NCBI GenBank assembly: GCA_963703565.1 | Contig: CAVPEW010000043.1 | Span: forward strand, 1 to 64,000 | Source of the DNA: CAVPEW01 sp963703565 | GTDB taxonomy: Bacteria > Actinomycetota > Acidimicrobiia > Acidimicrobiales > VFJN01 | DNA: 64,000 nucleotides | Direction of reading: 5' to 3' | Part shown: positions 44,055-51,323 of the stretch, in pieces | How the letters are laid out: each line of letters opens with the position of its first letter | How positions within the stretch are numbered: position 1 is the stretch's first letter | The notes under the pieces: model-generated | What the model was told of the DNA's origin: nothing | Database searches by the model: none | The model's input: only the letters and a program-made list of their open reading frames with translations | Made by a program: the position numbers and the translations under genes

Positions 44055-44965
44055 CCGTGCTCCAGCGCCGGGACCAGCGCCCGCTCCAGGCGTGCCAAGC
44101 CGGCGTCGTCGGGCACCGCGATGCGCACGTGGCCGTCGAGGCCGAAGCTGGCGCAGTCGCGCACGGCCACCCCCTGTGCGCCCAGCGCGTCGCGCAGGGT
44201 CGGGGCGTGGAGCAGCACCCAGGGTGCCTCGGAGGCCTGTGGCGCCAGGCCGTGGGCCTCGAGCAGCGCCACGAGCGCCACCCGCGCCCGGGTGACGCCG
44301 ACCGCCCAGCGCGCCAGGTCGGCCCCGGCGAGCAGGTCGGCGGTGGCGGCGGCGGCGAGCCCGTTGACCGCCCACGGGCCGCGGCGGGCGCGGACCGGTG
44401 CAGGGTCCTCGCCGGCGGGCACCAGCACGTAGCCGAGCCTCAGGCCCGGGCAGGCGAGCAGCTTGGTGAGGCTGCCCACCACCCATGCGGTGTCGTCGCC
44501 GCGGCTCCATCGCCCCGTGGCGAGCGGGTAGAAGGCCTCGTCGCGCACGGCGTGGCACTCGTCGGGCCGGGCCAGGCGACCCGTGGGGTTGTGCGGGTCG
44601 GATCGCCATCTCGGCCCGTCCGGGTGGCGCGGGTGCAGGGAGAACTCGGGCTCGGCGTCCACGCCTCCGCCCACGAGGTCGGCGACGACCTCGATGGCGT
44701 GGGCTCCGCCGTTGGTGAGCACCACCCGCTCAGCGGACACGTCCATGGCCGCCGCCAGAGCCCTCTCGGCCTCGCCCGGGTGGGGGTACCGGCCCAGGGC
44801 GTCGAGGTGGCGCGCCACGATGGGAGCCGGGTCGGGGGCGAAGGGGTTGAGGCTGGCCGACAGGTCGAGGACGTCGCCGGGCGCCAGCCCCAGCGCCGCG
44901 GCGAGGCGGGCGCCGTCGCCACCGTGGGGCCCCGCGGGCGGCACACCTGTGGCGAATGCAGTCAC
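44051..44965 (-). CDS. cobC: Threonine-phosphate decarboxylase/CobC-type aminotransferase
   Basis: A compact (304-residue) class I/II PLP enzyme that provides the aminopropanol arm. It has HGGDGARLAA, LDLSASLNPFAPDP, VVLTNGGAHAIEVVADLVGG, DPHNPTGRLARPDE and the PLP-lysine motif VVGSLTKLLACPGLRLGYVL. The segment before the NPTG motif is shorter than in most homologues (typical length 340-370). Whether it makes aminopropanol phosphate (CobD of Salmonella nomenclature) is inferred from context. GTG 44965 overlaps the cbiB stop. The name cobC here follows the Pseudomonas/actinobacterial usage and is not the phosphatase. Confidence 0.88.
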   Translation of the reverse strand: MTAFATGVPPAGPHGGDGARLAAALGLAPGDVLDLSASLNPFAPDPAPIVARHLDALGRYPHPGEAERALAAAMDVSAERVVLTNGGAHAIEVVADLVGGGVDAEPEFSLHPRHPDGPRWRSDPHNPTGRLARPDECHAVRDEAFYPLATGRWSRGDDTAWVVGSLTKLLACPGLRLGYVLVPAGEDPAPVRARRGPWAVNGLAAAATADLLAGADLARWAVGVTRARVALVALLEAHGLAPQASEAPWVLLHAPTLRDALGAQGVAVRDCASFGLDGHVRIAVPDDAGLARLERALVPALEHG

Positions 44966-45984
44966 GCGGGCGCTCCCGTGGCCCGCTGCGTCGCCGGGCG
45001 TCGCACGTCTAACGCAGTGGCGGCCGCGGCGGTGAGCAGCACCGCCAGCCAGGTGACCCACCTCGACAGCGCCACGGCGGCGGTGATGTCGCCCTGGTGG
45101 GGCGGGCGTCCGGTTCCCAGCAGCGGCCGGTGGTCGTCGACGCCGCCGTAGCGGACGGGCCCACCGAGGGTGACGCCCAGCGCGGCGGCGAACGCCGCCT
45201 CGGCGACGCCCGCATTGGGTGACGGGTGAGCGGGGGCCTGCCGGCGGACGGCTCGTGCCACTGCGGCCGCACGGTGGGGGCGAGCGGCCGCCACGAGCAC
45301 CGCGGTGAGCCGTGCCGGGATCCATGCGGCGACGTCGTCGGCACGGGCGGAGGGGGTGCCGAAGCGGGCGTAGGGGTTCCAGCGGTAGCCGACCATCGAG
45401 TCCAGGGTGTCCAGTGCCCGATGAGCGCCGGCCCCTGCGGGCCCCAGCACCGCCGCCCACCACAGCGGGGCGATCACAGCGTCGACGGTGTTCTCGGCCA
45501 CCGACTCCACCGCGGCCCGGGCCACGCCGGCCGCGTCGAGGACCTCGGTGTCGCGCCCGACCAGGTCGCCCAGGGCGGCTCGGGCACCGGCGAGGTCGTC
45601 GGCGGCCAGGCGCGCAGCGATCTCGCCGGCGACCTCGTGCAGGGCCCGGCCCGATGTGGCCACGTAGGTGGCGAGCGTCGTGGAACGAGCGGCAACAGCG
45701 GCGCCGGTCGCGCCGGCTGCTCCTGCAAGGGTGAGGGCGGCTCCGGCCGCCAGGGGCCACCGGGAAGGTGAGCACCGCGAGGCGTGCGGCACCGCTGGGC
45801 GCAGGCGGCGCTCGAGGCCGGACATGGCTCGGCCGAACACGGCCACGGGGTGTGCCGCACCGAGCGCGGGTTCGCCCAGGATCCGATCGCAGGCCACGCC
45901 CAGGGCAGCGCCACGGGCTCGGTTGGCCCGCGCAGAGCGGCCCGCGGCGGTGTGGAAGCGCCGCGGGCGAGCCGAACCGCTCAC
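44962..45984 (-). CDS. cobD: Adenosylcobinamide-phosphate synthase CbiB/CobD
   Basis: A 340-residue membrane protein that attaches the aminopropanol moiety to adenosylcobyric acid. Family segments are GVACDRILGEPALGAAHPVA, DLVGRDTEVLDAAGVARAAV, SVAENTVDAVIAPLWWAAVL, LDTLDSMVGYRWNPYARFGT, DDVAAWIPARLTAVLVAA and SPNAGVAEAAFAAALGVTLG. Several hydrophobic helices alternate with these conserved loops. GTG 45984 overlaps the cobS stop (GTGA). The N-terminal 25 residues are basic and poorly conserved. Confidence 0.94.
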   Translation of the reverse strand: MSGSARPRRFHTAAGRSARANRARGAALGVACDRILGEPALGAAHPVAVFGRAMSGLERRLRPAVPHASRCSPSRWPLAAGAALTLAGAAGATGAAVAARSTTLATYVATSGRALHEVAGEIAARLAADDLAGARAALGDLVGRDTEVLDAAGVARAAVESVAENTVDAVIAPLWWAAVLGPAGAGAHRALDTLDSMVGYRWNPYARFGTPSARADDVAAWIPARLTAVLVAAARPHRAAAVARAVRRQAPAHPSPNAGVAEAAFAAALGVTLGGPVRYGGVDDHRPLLGTGRPPHQGDITAAVALSRWVTWLAVLLTAAAATALDVRRPATQRATGAPA

Positions 45985-46940
45985 CGGCGGACCCCCACCG
46001 CGAGCAGGCCGGCGGTCTCGCCGACGACGATCGCCGCGCCGAGCACGTCGCCGGTCTGGCCGCCCAGGCGGCGCACGGCCACGCCCACGACCGCCAGGGC
46101 CGCGACGGTCGCGGCCGGCACGGCCGCCCATCCCGTCGTGCGCGGCGGCGCCCAGCGCGCGGCGGCCAACGTGGCGAGCGCCAGCGAGCCGGCCGCCGAT
46201 CCCAGCACGGCGGAGCCCGGCCGCCCTCGCGCTGCGCCGCGGGTGGCTGCGGTCATCTCCGCCGTCGCCTCGTGGGAGCCTGCCGTGGCGTCTGCGTCAG
46301 CGGTTGTCCCCGGGTCGCCGATCGCCCCCGGGTCGCCGGCGCCTCGATCGCGGCCGGCGGTCGAGGAGACCGAAGCGCCCAGGCCGCTGCGGCGAGCCGG
46401 AGCCACCGTGGTCGCCACCAGGGCCGCGGTGGCACGCGACGCCGCCCACAGCGCGGCCGTGGTGACCAGGTGGGGCTCGGCGGCGGCGAGCGCGCCGACC
46501 CTCAGGGCGAGCACCGCTCCAACCCCGACCACGCCGAAGGCACCCACCTCGGGGCTGGCCATCACGGCCAGGCGCCGAGATCGCTCCATCGGCGCGATCA
46601 GCCCGTCGCTCGCGTCGGCCAGGCCGTCGAAGTGCAACAGGCCCGTCACCGCGAGGTCGACTGCCACGGCGGCCGAGGCACCTACCAGCGGCGTCCAGCC
46701 ACGGGTGCCGAGCCACCACGCCGTGCCCACCACGGCGCCGAGCGCCGCGCCGACAGGGCCGTACCAGGCGGCGTCGCCCGGCGCCGGCGCGGCCGAGCCG
46801 ACGGGCGCCACGCTGAGCAGTCCCAGGGCGCCCCGCAGTCCGGCGGGTCCCGGCAGCACCGCGTCGCCCGGCAGCACCGCGTCGCCCGGGAGCACCGCCG
46901 GTCCGGGGAGTCCCTCGACGGTCGGCCGGTCCGCTGTCAC
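45981..46940 (-). CDS. cobS: Cobalamin synthase CobS (adenosylcobinamide-GDP ribazoletransferase)
   Basis: A 319-residue integral membrane protein joining GDP-cobinamide to alpha-ribazole. LRGALGLLSVAPV is the usual N terminus, followed by LLHFDGLADASDGLIAPMER, VMASPEVGAFGVVGVGAVLA and RRLGGQTGDVLGAAIVVGET, which contain the conserved Asp-rich metal sites. About 38 residues precede the normal start and contain tandem LPGDAV units, and a low-complexity Asp/Ala/Gly/Thr insertion of about 50 residues lies between later helices. GTG 46940 overlaps the cobU stop. Confidence 0.92.
   Translation of the reverse strand: MTADRPTVEGLPGPAVLPGDAVLPGDAVLPGPAGLRGALGLLSVAPVGSAAPAPGDAAWYGPVGAALGAVVGTAWWLGTRGWTPLVGASAAVAVDLAVTGLLHFDGLADASDGLIAPMERSRRLAVMASPEVGAFGVVGVGAVLALRVGALAAAEPHLVTTAALWAASRATAALVATTVAPARRSGLGASVSSTAGRDRGAGDPGAIGDPGTTADADATAGSHEATAEMTAATRGAARGRPGSAVLGSAAGSLALATLAAARWAPPRTTGWAAVPAATVAALAVVGVAVRRLGGQTGDVLGAAIVVGETAGLLAVGVRR
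46849..46902. repeat. 18-bp tandem repeat encoding LPGDAV units in CobS
   Basis: The 18-base unit CCCGGCAGCACCGCGTCG occurs at 46849-46866 and exactly again at 46867-46884; a degenerate third copy follows at 46885-46902. On the minus strand it encodes repeated Leu-Pro-Gly-Asp-Ala-Val in the N-terminal extension of CobS. The unit length keeps the frame, so copy-number changes would be tolerated. Confidence 0.85.
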
Positions 46941-47458
46941 GGTCGCCCCAGCGTCACGACCCGGCCGGCCACGACGAGCAGCACCTCGTCGGCGACCTCG
47001 GCCACCGCCCGGTTGACGTCGCCCAGCGCGTCCGCGAAGCGCCGGCCGAGCTCGGTGGGGGGGTGCACGCCCATCCCCACCTCCTCGGACACCAGCACGG
47101 TGACCTCGTCGCGCACGGCCCGCTCGGCCAGCACCGCGACCAGCGGAGCCGGGTCCGGCGCAGCCGAGCCGGCCACCCAGGTTCCCAGGGAGTCGACCAG
47201 CGCCGTGCCCCGCACCTCGGCCAGCGCCGCGGCGAGCCCCGCGCCGGCCTCCACGGTGCTCCAGCCCGGCGGGCGGCGGGCGACGTGAGCGGCGATGCGG
47301 CCGGCCATGTCGGTGTCCGCCGGCGCGTCGACGGGTGATTCGTAGGTGGCCAGGTAGGTCACCGCGCCGCCCAGAGACGCGCAGCGCGCCTCGGCGACCT
47401 CCGACTTGCCCGAGCGGGTGCCCCCGAGGACGAGGGTTATGCATTTGCTGGTGCGCAC
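46937..47458 (-). CDS. cobU: Adenosylcobinamide kinase/GTP:cobinamide-P guanylyltransferase CobU
   Basis: A 173-residue bifunctional enzyme. The P-loop is LVLGGTRSGKSEVAEARCAS; later motifs are VTYLATYESPVDAPADTDMA, RIAAHVARRPPGWSTVEAG (guanylylated-His region), LVDSLGTWVAG and LVSEEVGMGVHPPTELGRRF. I chose GTG 47458 (VRTSKCITLVLGG). It is the first gene of the minus-strand operon and lies about 60 bases downstream of the cobalamin riboswitch, so its expression should fall when cobalamin is abundant. Confidence 0.94.
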   Translation of the reverse strand: MRTSKCITLVLGGTRSGKSEVAEARCASLGGAVTYLATYESPVDAPADTDMAGRIAAHVARRPPGWSTVEAGAGLAAALAEVRGTALVDSLGTWVAGSAAPDPAPLVAVLAERAVRDEVTVLVSEEVGMGVHPPTELGRRFADALGDVNRAVAEVADEVLLVVAGRVVTLGRP

Positions 47459-47511
47459 GTCGACGTCCTCGCGTCCTGGGATCCGGGTCGAGCCGGCCGT
47501 TCCGGCGGTGC

Positions 47512-47620
47512 CGGGCCACGGCGGTTCCTGGCTCGCGGAGCTCGCTCCGCTCACAGTTGCGGGACAGCCCCGGAATCGCACCGGGTTCCCGTCGTGGCGA
47601 GCGAGAGGCTACCCGGCCGG
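47512..47620 (-). ncRNA. Cobalamin (B12) riboswitch
   Basis: Read on the minus strand the leader contains GGGAACCCGGTG (47590-47579), then GATTCCGGGGC, then CTGTCCCGCAACTGTGA (47567-47551), and the B12-box-like AGCCAGGAACCGCC (47533-47520). These elements and their order are the conserved core of the cobalamin aptamer. Between the last two a GAGCGGAG/CTCCGC pair forms a stem. It sits 199 bp from the divergent cobO start and points at cobU. Boundaries are approximate. The regulatory platform, about 47459-47511, contains a GC-rich inverted repeat and then the cobU ribosome-binding site. Confidence 0.93.
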
Positions 47621-47657
47621 GCGCGCCCGCCCGATCCGGCCTCGGTACGCTCCGGCC

Positions 47658-48224
47658 ATGGCCACGGTCCCGCTGCCCGACCACAGCGAACGGCCCGAGC
47701 GGCGGCGGGTCGATTCGGTGGTGCTGCTCAACACCGGCACCGGCAAGGGCAAGTCGTCGGCTGCGTTCGGGGTCATGGCCCGCGGCTGGGCCCGAGGCTG
47801 GACGGTCGGGGTCGTCCAGTTCATAAAGGGCGGCAAGTGGAGGACCGGAGAGCGCAAGCTGGCCGATCACCTCGGCATCGAGTGGCACACGCTGGGCGAC
47901 GGGTTCACCTGGGAGTCCGGTGACCTCGACGAGACCGTCGCCAAGGGTCGCCACGCCTGGTCGGTGGCCGCGGAGATGCTGGCCTCGGGGGGCTACCAGC
48001 TGCTGATCCTCGACGAGGTCACCTACGCCGTGGCCTACGGCTGGGTTCCCGTCGACGACGTCGTGCGTGCCCTGCGCGAGCGCCACCCCCGCACCAACGT
48101 GGTGCTCACGGGTCGCAACGCCCCCGAGGAGCTGATCGGGGTCGCCGACACGGTCACCGAGATGGTCAAGCGCAAGCACGCCTACGACACCGGTGTGGCC
48201 GCCATCAAGGGCATCGAGTACTGA
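47658..48224 (+). CDS. cobO: Cob(I)alamin/corrinoid adenosyltransferase CobO (BtuR type)
   Basis: A 188-residue ATP:corrinoid adenosyltransferase: VVLLNTGTGKGKSSAAFGVM (P-loop), VVQFIKGGKWRTGERKLADH, LLILDEVTYAVAYGWVPVDD, TNVVLTGRNAPEELIGVADT and KRKHAYDTGVAAIKGIEY, the invariant C terminus. It is the first gene of the plus-strand cobalamin arm, divergent from cobU. No riboswitch is visible on this strand, so control may be different from that of the minus arm. Confidence 0.96.
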   Translation: MATVPLPDHSERPERRRVDSVVLLNTGTGKGKSSAAFGVMARGWARGWTVGVVQFIKGGKWRTGERKLADHLGIEWHTLGDGFTWESGDLDETVAKGRHAWSVAAEMLASGGYQLLILDEVTYAVAYGWVPVDDVVRALRERHPRTNVVLTGRNAPEELIGVADTVTEMVKRKHAYDTGVAAIKGIEY

Positions 48225-48237
48225 ACCCCTCACGGCG

Positions 48238-49617
48238 ATGACGGTCGCGCTGGGCCCGAGGGTCGTGATCGCCGGCACAGCCTCGGGCGTCGGCAAGACC
48301 ACCGTCGCCACGGGCATCCTGGCTGCGCTGGCCCGCCGCGGCACGCCTGTGGCCGGAGCCAAGGTCGGGCCCGACTACATCGACCCCGGCTACCACGCGC
48401 TGGCCTGCGGTCGCCCGGGGCGCAACCTCGACGCCTGGTTGTGCGGTCCCGCGGCGATGGGACCCCTGGCGGGGCGAGCCGGTGCCGGGGCGCGGGTCCT
48501 GGTGGTGGAGGGGGTGATGGGCTGCTTCGACGGAGCCCTCGACCCCGTGGGGCCCGGCGAGCTGCCCCGGGCCAGCACGGCAGAAGCGGCCCACCTGCTC
48601 GGCGCCCCCGTGGTGCTCGTCGTCGACGCCTCCTCCTGCGGCGCCTCGGTGGCGGCGGTGGTGAGCGGCTTCGCCCGCTTCGACGCGCGGGTGCCCATCG
48701 GAGGCGTGATCCTCAACAGGGTGGGCAGCGACGCCCACGAGGCCATCCTGCGCGAGGCGCTCGAACCGGTGGATGTGCCGGTGCTCGGAGTGCTGCGCCG
48801 CGACGACCGGCTCACCTGGCGTGACCGCCATCTCGGCCTGGTCCCGGTGGCGGAGTCGCCTGGTCCTGTGCGCGCCGCGCTCGACCGCCTCGCCGACGCC
48901 GTGTCGGCCGGGGTGGACCTCGATGCCGTGGTGGCGCTGGCCCAGCGGGCTCCGCGGGTGCGTGTCGGTGAACCCCGGTTGCCCGACCCGGTCGGCCGGG
49001 CCGTCGTGGCCGTGGCCGCGGGGCCCGCGTTCAGCTTCACCTACCGCGACAACCTCGAGGCATTGGCCGCGGCCGGCGCCGAACTGGTCGAGTTCGACCC
49101 GTGCCGCGACGAGGCGCTGCCTGCGGGCGCCTCGGCGTTGATCGCCGGGGGTGGCTTCCCCGAGGCGCACGGCGAAGCGCTGGCCGCCAACGAGGCGCTG
49201 CTGGGCGACCTGCGGGCCCGCGTCGAAGAGGGTCTGGTGGTGTGGGCCGAGTGCGGCGGCCTGCTGTGGCTCGCCCGTTCGCTCGACGGGCGGCGCCTCG
49301 CCGGAGCCTTGGCTGCCGACGCGGCCATGGGACCCCGGCTGCACCTCGGCTACCGGCGGGCCCGGACCCGCGTCGTGACACCGCTGGGCCCGCCCGGCAC
49401 CGAGCTGCGGGGCCACGAGTTCCACTACTCCACGCTCGACCCCGCCGGGGACGCCATGGAGATGTCGAGCCGCTTCACCAGCCACCGCGCCGGCCACGCG
49501 ACCAGCTCCATGCTGGCGTCGTACCTGCACGTGCACCTGGGCGCCGCGCCCTCGCTCGCCGAGGCGTTCGTGCGCTCGGCTGCGACCGCGCGATGCCACC
49601 CGACCTACCCTACGTAG
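48238..49617 (+). CDS. cobB: Cobyrinate/hydrogenobyrinate a,c-diamide synthase CobB
   Basis: A 459-residue glutamine amidotransferase: VVIAGTASGVGKTTVATGIL (P-loop), AKVGPDYIDPGYHALACGRP, LVVEGVMGCFDGA, SSCGASVAAVVSGFA in the synthetase half, and GFPEAHGEALAANEALLGDL with VVWAECGGLLWLARSLDG in the glutaminase half (nucleophile Cys in AECGGL). ATG 48238 lies 13 bp after the cobO stop. Its TAG stop is directly followed by the GTG of the next gene, and both fall in a palindrome. Confidence 0.95.
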   Translation: MTVALGPRVVIAGTASGVGKTTVATGILAALARRGTPVAGAKVGPDYIDPGYHALACGRPGRNLDAWLCGPAAMGPLAGRAGAGARVLVVEGVMGCFDGALDPVGPGELPRASTAEAAHLLGAPVVLVVDASSCGASVAAVVSGFARFDARVPIGGVILNRVGSDAHEAILREALEPVDVPVLGVLRRDDRLTWRDRHLGLVPVAESPGPVRAALDRLADAVSAGVDLDAVVALAQRAPRVRVGEPRLPDPVGRAVVAVAAGPAFSFTYRDNLEALAAAGAELVEFDPCRDEALPAGASALIAGGGFPEAHGEALAANEALLGDLRARVEEGLVVWAECGGLLWLARSLDGRRLAGALAADAAMGPRLHLGYRRARTRVVTPLGPPGTELRGHEFHYSTLDPAGDAMEMSSRFTSHRAGHATSSMLASYLHVHLGAAPSLAEAFVRSAATARCHPTYPT

Positions 49618-49619
49618 GT
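49603..49619. promoter_or_regulatory. Palindrome spanning the cobB stop and RHH-cobI start (candidate operator)
   Basis: CCTACGTAGG at 49609-49618 is a perfect 10-bp palindrome. Overlapping it, ACCTAC (49603-49608) is the inverted repeat of GTAGGT (49614-49619). The site is exactly at the start of a gene whose product begins with a ribbon-helix-helix DNA-binding domain, a family that binds short palindromes as tetramers. Function as an operator is inference. Confidence 0.45.
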
Positions 49620-50523
49620 GCGCAAGACCACCGTGTACCTGCCCGAGCGGCTCTCCGACGAGCTGGCCGGTCTCGCCGCCGTGCAGGACAGGCCCCAGGC
49701 CCACCTCATCAGGCTGGCGATCGAACGGCTCCTGGCCGCCGAACGCCGGCCGCGCGAGGTCGATCCGGTGAACCGCCAGGCCGACCCCACCACCCGCGAC
49801 GCCGGGGCCAACCCGCTGGGGGTGGCGCTGGTCGGCGTCGGAGTGGGTCCGGGCGACGCCCGCCAGCTCACCCTGGCGGCCCTCGATGCCCTCGACGGCG
49901 CCGACCGTGTCATGGCCCCGACCGGATCGCTCGAATCGGTCGGCCGGGCCGAGTCGATCGTGCGCCAGGTACGCCCCCGGCTGCGGGTGGAACGCCTCGA
50001 GTTCGTCATGGTCGCCGACGGGGCGGCGCGCGACGCCGCCATCGACGCCGCCTGCGAGCGGGTGGTGACCTGCCTCGACGCCGGCGAGAGGGTCGCGTTC
50101 GTCACCCTGGGAGACCCGAACGTGTACTCCACGTTCGGGTCGCTCGCCGAAGGGGTCCGCCGCCGCCGGCCGCGGGTGCCGGTCGAGACGGTGGCGGGGA
50201 TCATGGCCTTCCAGGCGCTCGCGACCCGGTCGGCGACCACCCTGCTCGACGGATCCGAGTCGCTGTCGCTGCACGCCGCGCTGGCGGGGACCGACGAGGT
50301 CGGTGCGGCCGCGGCCGACCCCACCCGGGCCGTGGTCGTCTACAAGGGCGGGCGGCACCTCGCAGCGCTGGCCGATCGGCTCGAGGCACTCGGACGACTC
50401 GACGGGGCGTTGGTGGGCGAGCTGTTGGGCCTGCCGGGCGAGCGGGTGGCACCGCTGGCCGAGGTGGCCGACGCCCCGGCGACCTACCTGGCCACCGTGA
50501 TCGTCCCCCCGAGCCGACCGTGA
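49618..50523 (+). CDS. cobI: Ribbon-helix-helix/precorrin-2 C20-methyltransferase (CobI/CbiL) fusion
   Basis: A 301-residue protein. Residues 1-45 (RKTTVYLPERLSDELAGLAA, QAHLIRLAIERLLAAE) have the beta-strand, helix, helix pattern of CopG/RHH DNA-binding domains. After a linker (about 46-65), residues 66-301 are a tetrapyrrole methylase: LVGVGVGPGDARQLTLAALD, RVMAPTGSLESVGRAES, VTLGDPNVYSTFGSLAEGVR and VETVAGIMAFQALA, matching CobI/CbiL. The methylase has normal length (about 240), so the RHH is an extra domain. GTG 49618 follows the cobB stop directly. Confidence 0.9.
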   Translation: MRKTTVYLPERLSDELAGLAAVQDRPQAHLIRLAIERLLAAERRPREVDPVNRQADPTTRDAGANPLGVALVGVGVGPGDARQLTLAALDALDGADRVMAPTGSLESVGRAESIVRQVRPRLRVERLEFVMVADGAARDAAIDAACERVVTCLDAGERVAFVTLGDPNVYSTFGSLAEGVRRRRPRVPVETVAGIMAFQALATRSATTLLDGSESLSLHAALAGTDEVGAAAADPTRAVVVYKGGRHLAALADRLEALGRLDGALVGELLGLPGERVAPLAEVADAPATYLATVIVPPSRP

Positions 50524-51323
50524 CCGGGCGCATCAGCTTCGTGGGCGCCGGACCGGGCGCAGCCGACCTCATCACCCTGCGCGGGCGGGACCGCCTCGCC
50601 GCGGCCGACGTGGTCGTGTGGGCGTCCTCGCTGGTTCCCGAGTCCCTGCTCGAGCACTGCCGCAGCGATGTCGAGGTGCACGACTCGGCGATGATGACCC
50701 TCGAGGACGTCCTTGGCGTCTACGAGGCTCACCCCCACTCGCCGATGGTGCGGCTCCACTCGGGCGACCCGTCGATCTACGGCGCCATCGGCGAGCAGAT
50801 CGCGTGGTGCGAGGCGCACGGGCGAGCGTTCGAGATCGTGCCGGGCGTGACCTCGGTGGCCGCCGCCGCGGCCGCGGTCGGCCGGGAGCTGACCGTGCCG
50901 AGGGTCGCGCAGTCGCTGGTGGTGACGCGCCTCGCCGGCCGCACGGCGGCCTCGATGCCTCCGGGCGAGTCCGTGGGCGCCTTCGCGGCTCACGGCACCA
51001 CCATGGCTGTGCTGCTCTCGGCGGCTCGCCCGGCCGAGCTGCAGGCCGAGCTCCTGGCGCTCGGGTCGCGCTACACCCCCGACACCCCGGCCGTGGTCGT
51101 GATACGTGCCTCGTGGCCAGACGAGGCCGTCGTGCACACCACCGTGGGTGGCCTGCGAGACACCCTCGTCGCCACCGGGGCGCGGATGACCGTGCTGGTC
51201 CTGGTCGGTGAGGCACTCCGACTCGGCGCCGCCCCGGCCCGATCGCACCTCTACGACCCGACCTGGGCCCACCACTACCGCCGGCGCAGCCGGCCCGGCT
51301 CCACCGAGGGTCGCCCGGCATGA
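50520..51323 (+). CDS. cobM: Precorrin-4 C11-methyltransferase CobM/CbiF
   Basis: A 267-residue tetrapyrrole methylase: FVGAGPGAADLITLRGRDRL, DVVVWASSLVPESLLEHCRS, RLHSGDPSIYGAIGEQIAWC, FEIVPGVTSVAAAAAAVGRE and LTVPRVAQSLVVTRLAGRT. The SLVPE and SGDPSIYGA segments are diagnostic for C11 methyltransferases. It uses SAM and acts after CobJ/CbiH-type ring contraction. GTG 50520 overlaps the preceding stop. Confidence 0.94.
   Translation: MTGRISFVGAGPGAADLITLRGRDRLAAADVVVWASSLVPESLLEHCRSDVEVHDSAMMTLEDVLGVYEAHPHSPMVRLHSGDPSIYGAIGEQIAWCEAHGRAFEIVPGVTSVAAAAAAVGRELTVPRVAQSLVVTRLAGRTAASMPPGESVGAFAAHGTTMAVLLSAARPAELQAELLALGSRYTPDTPAVVVIRASWPDEAVVHTTVGGLRDTLVATGARMTVLVLVGEALRLGAAPARSHLYDPTWAHHYRRRSRPGSTEGRPA

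Noticed and set aside
45768..47288. 506-codon plus-strand open frame opposite cobS/cobU
   Set aside because: Low-complexity Arg/Gly-rich translation with no motifs, exactly opposite well-conserved CobS and CobU.
47459..47657. A second, plus-strand cobalamin riboswitch for cobO
   Set aside because: On the plus strand the region holds only the complement of the minus-strand aptamer; no independent B12-box order was found.
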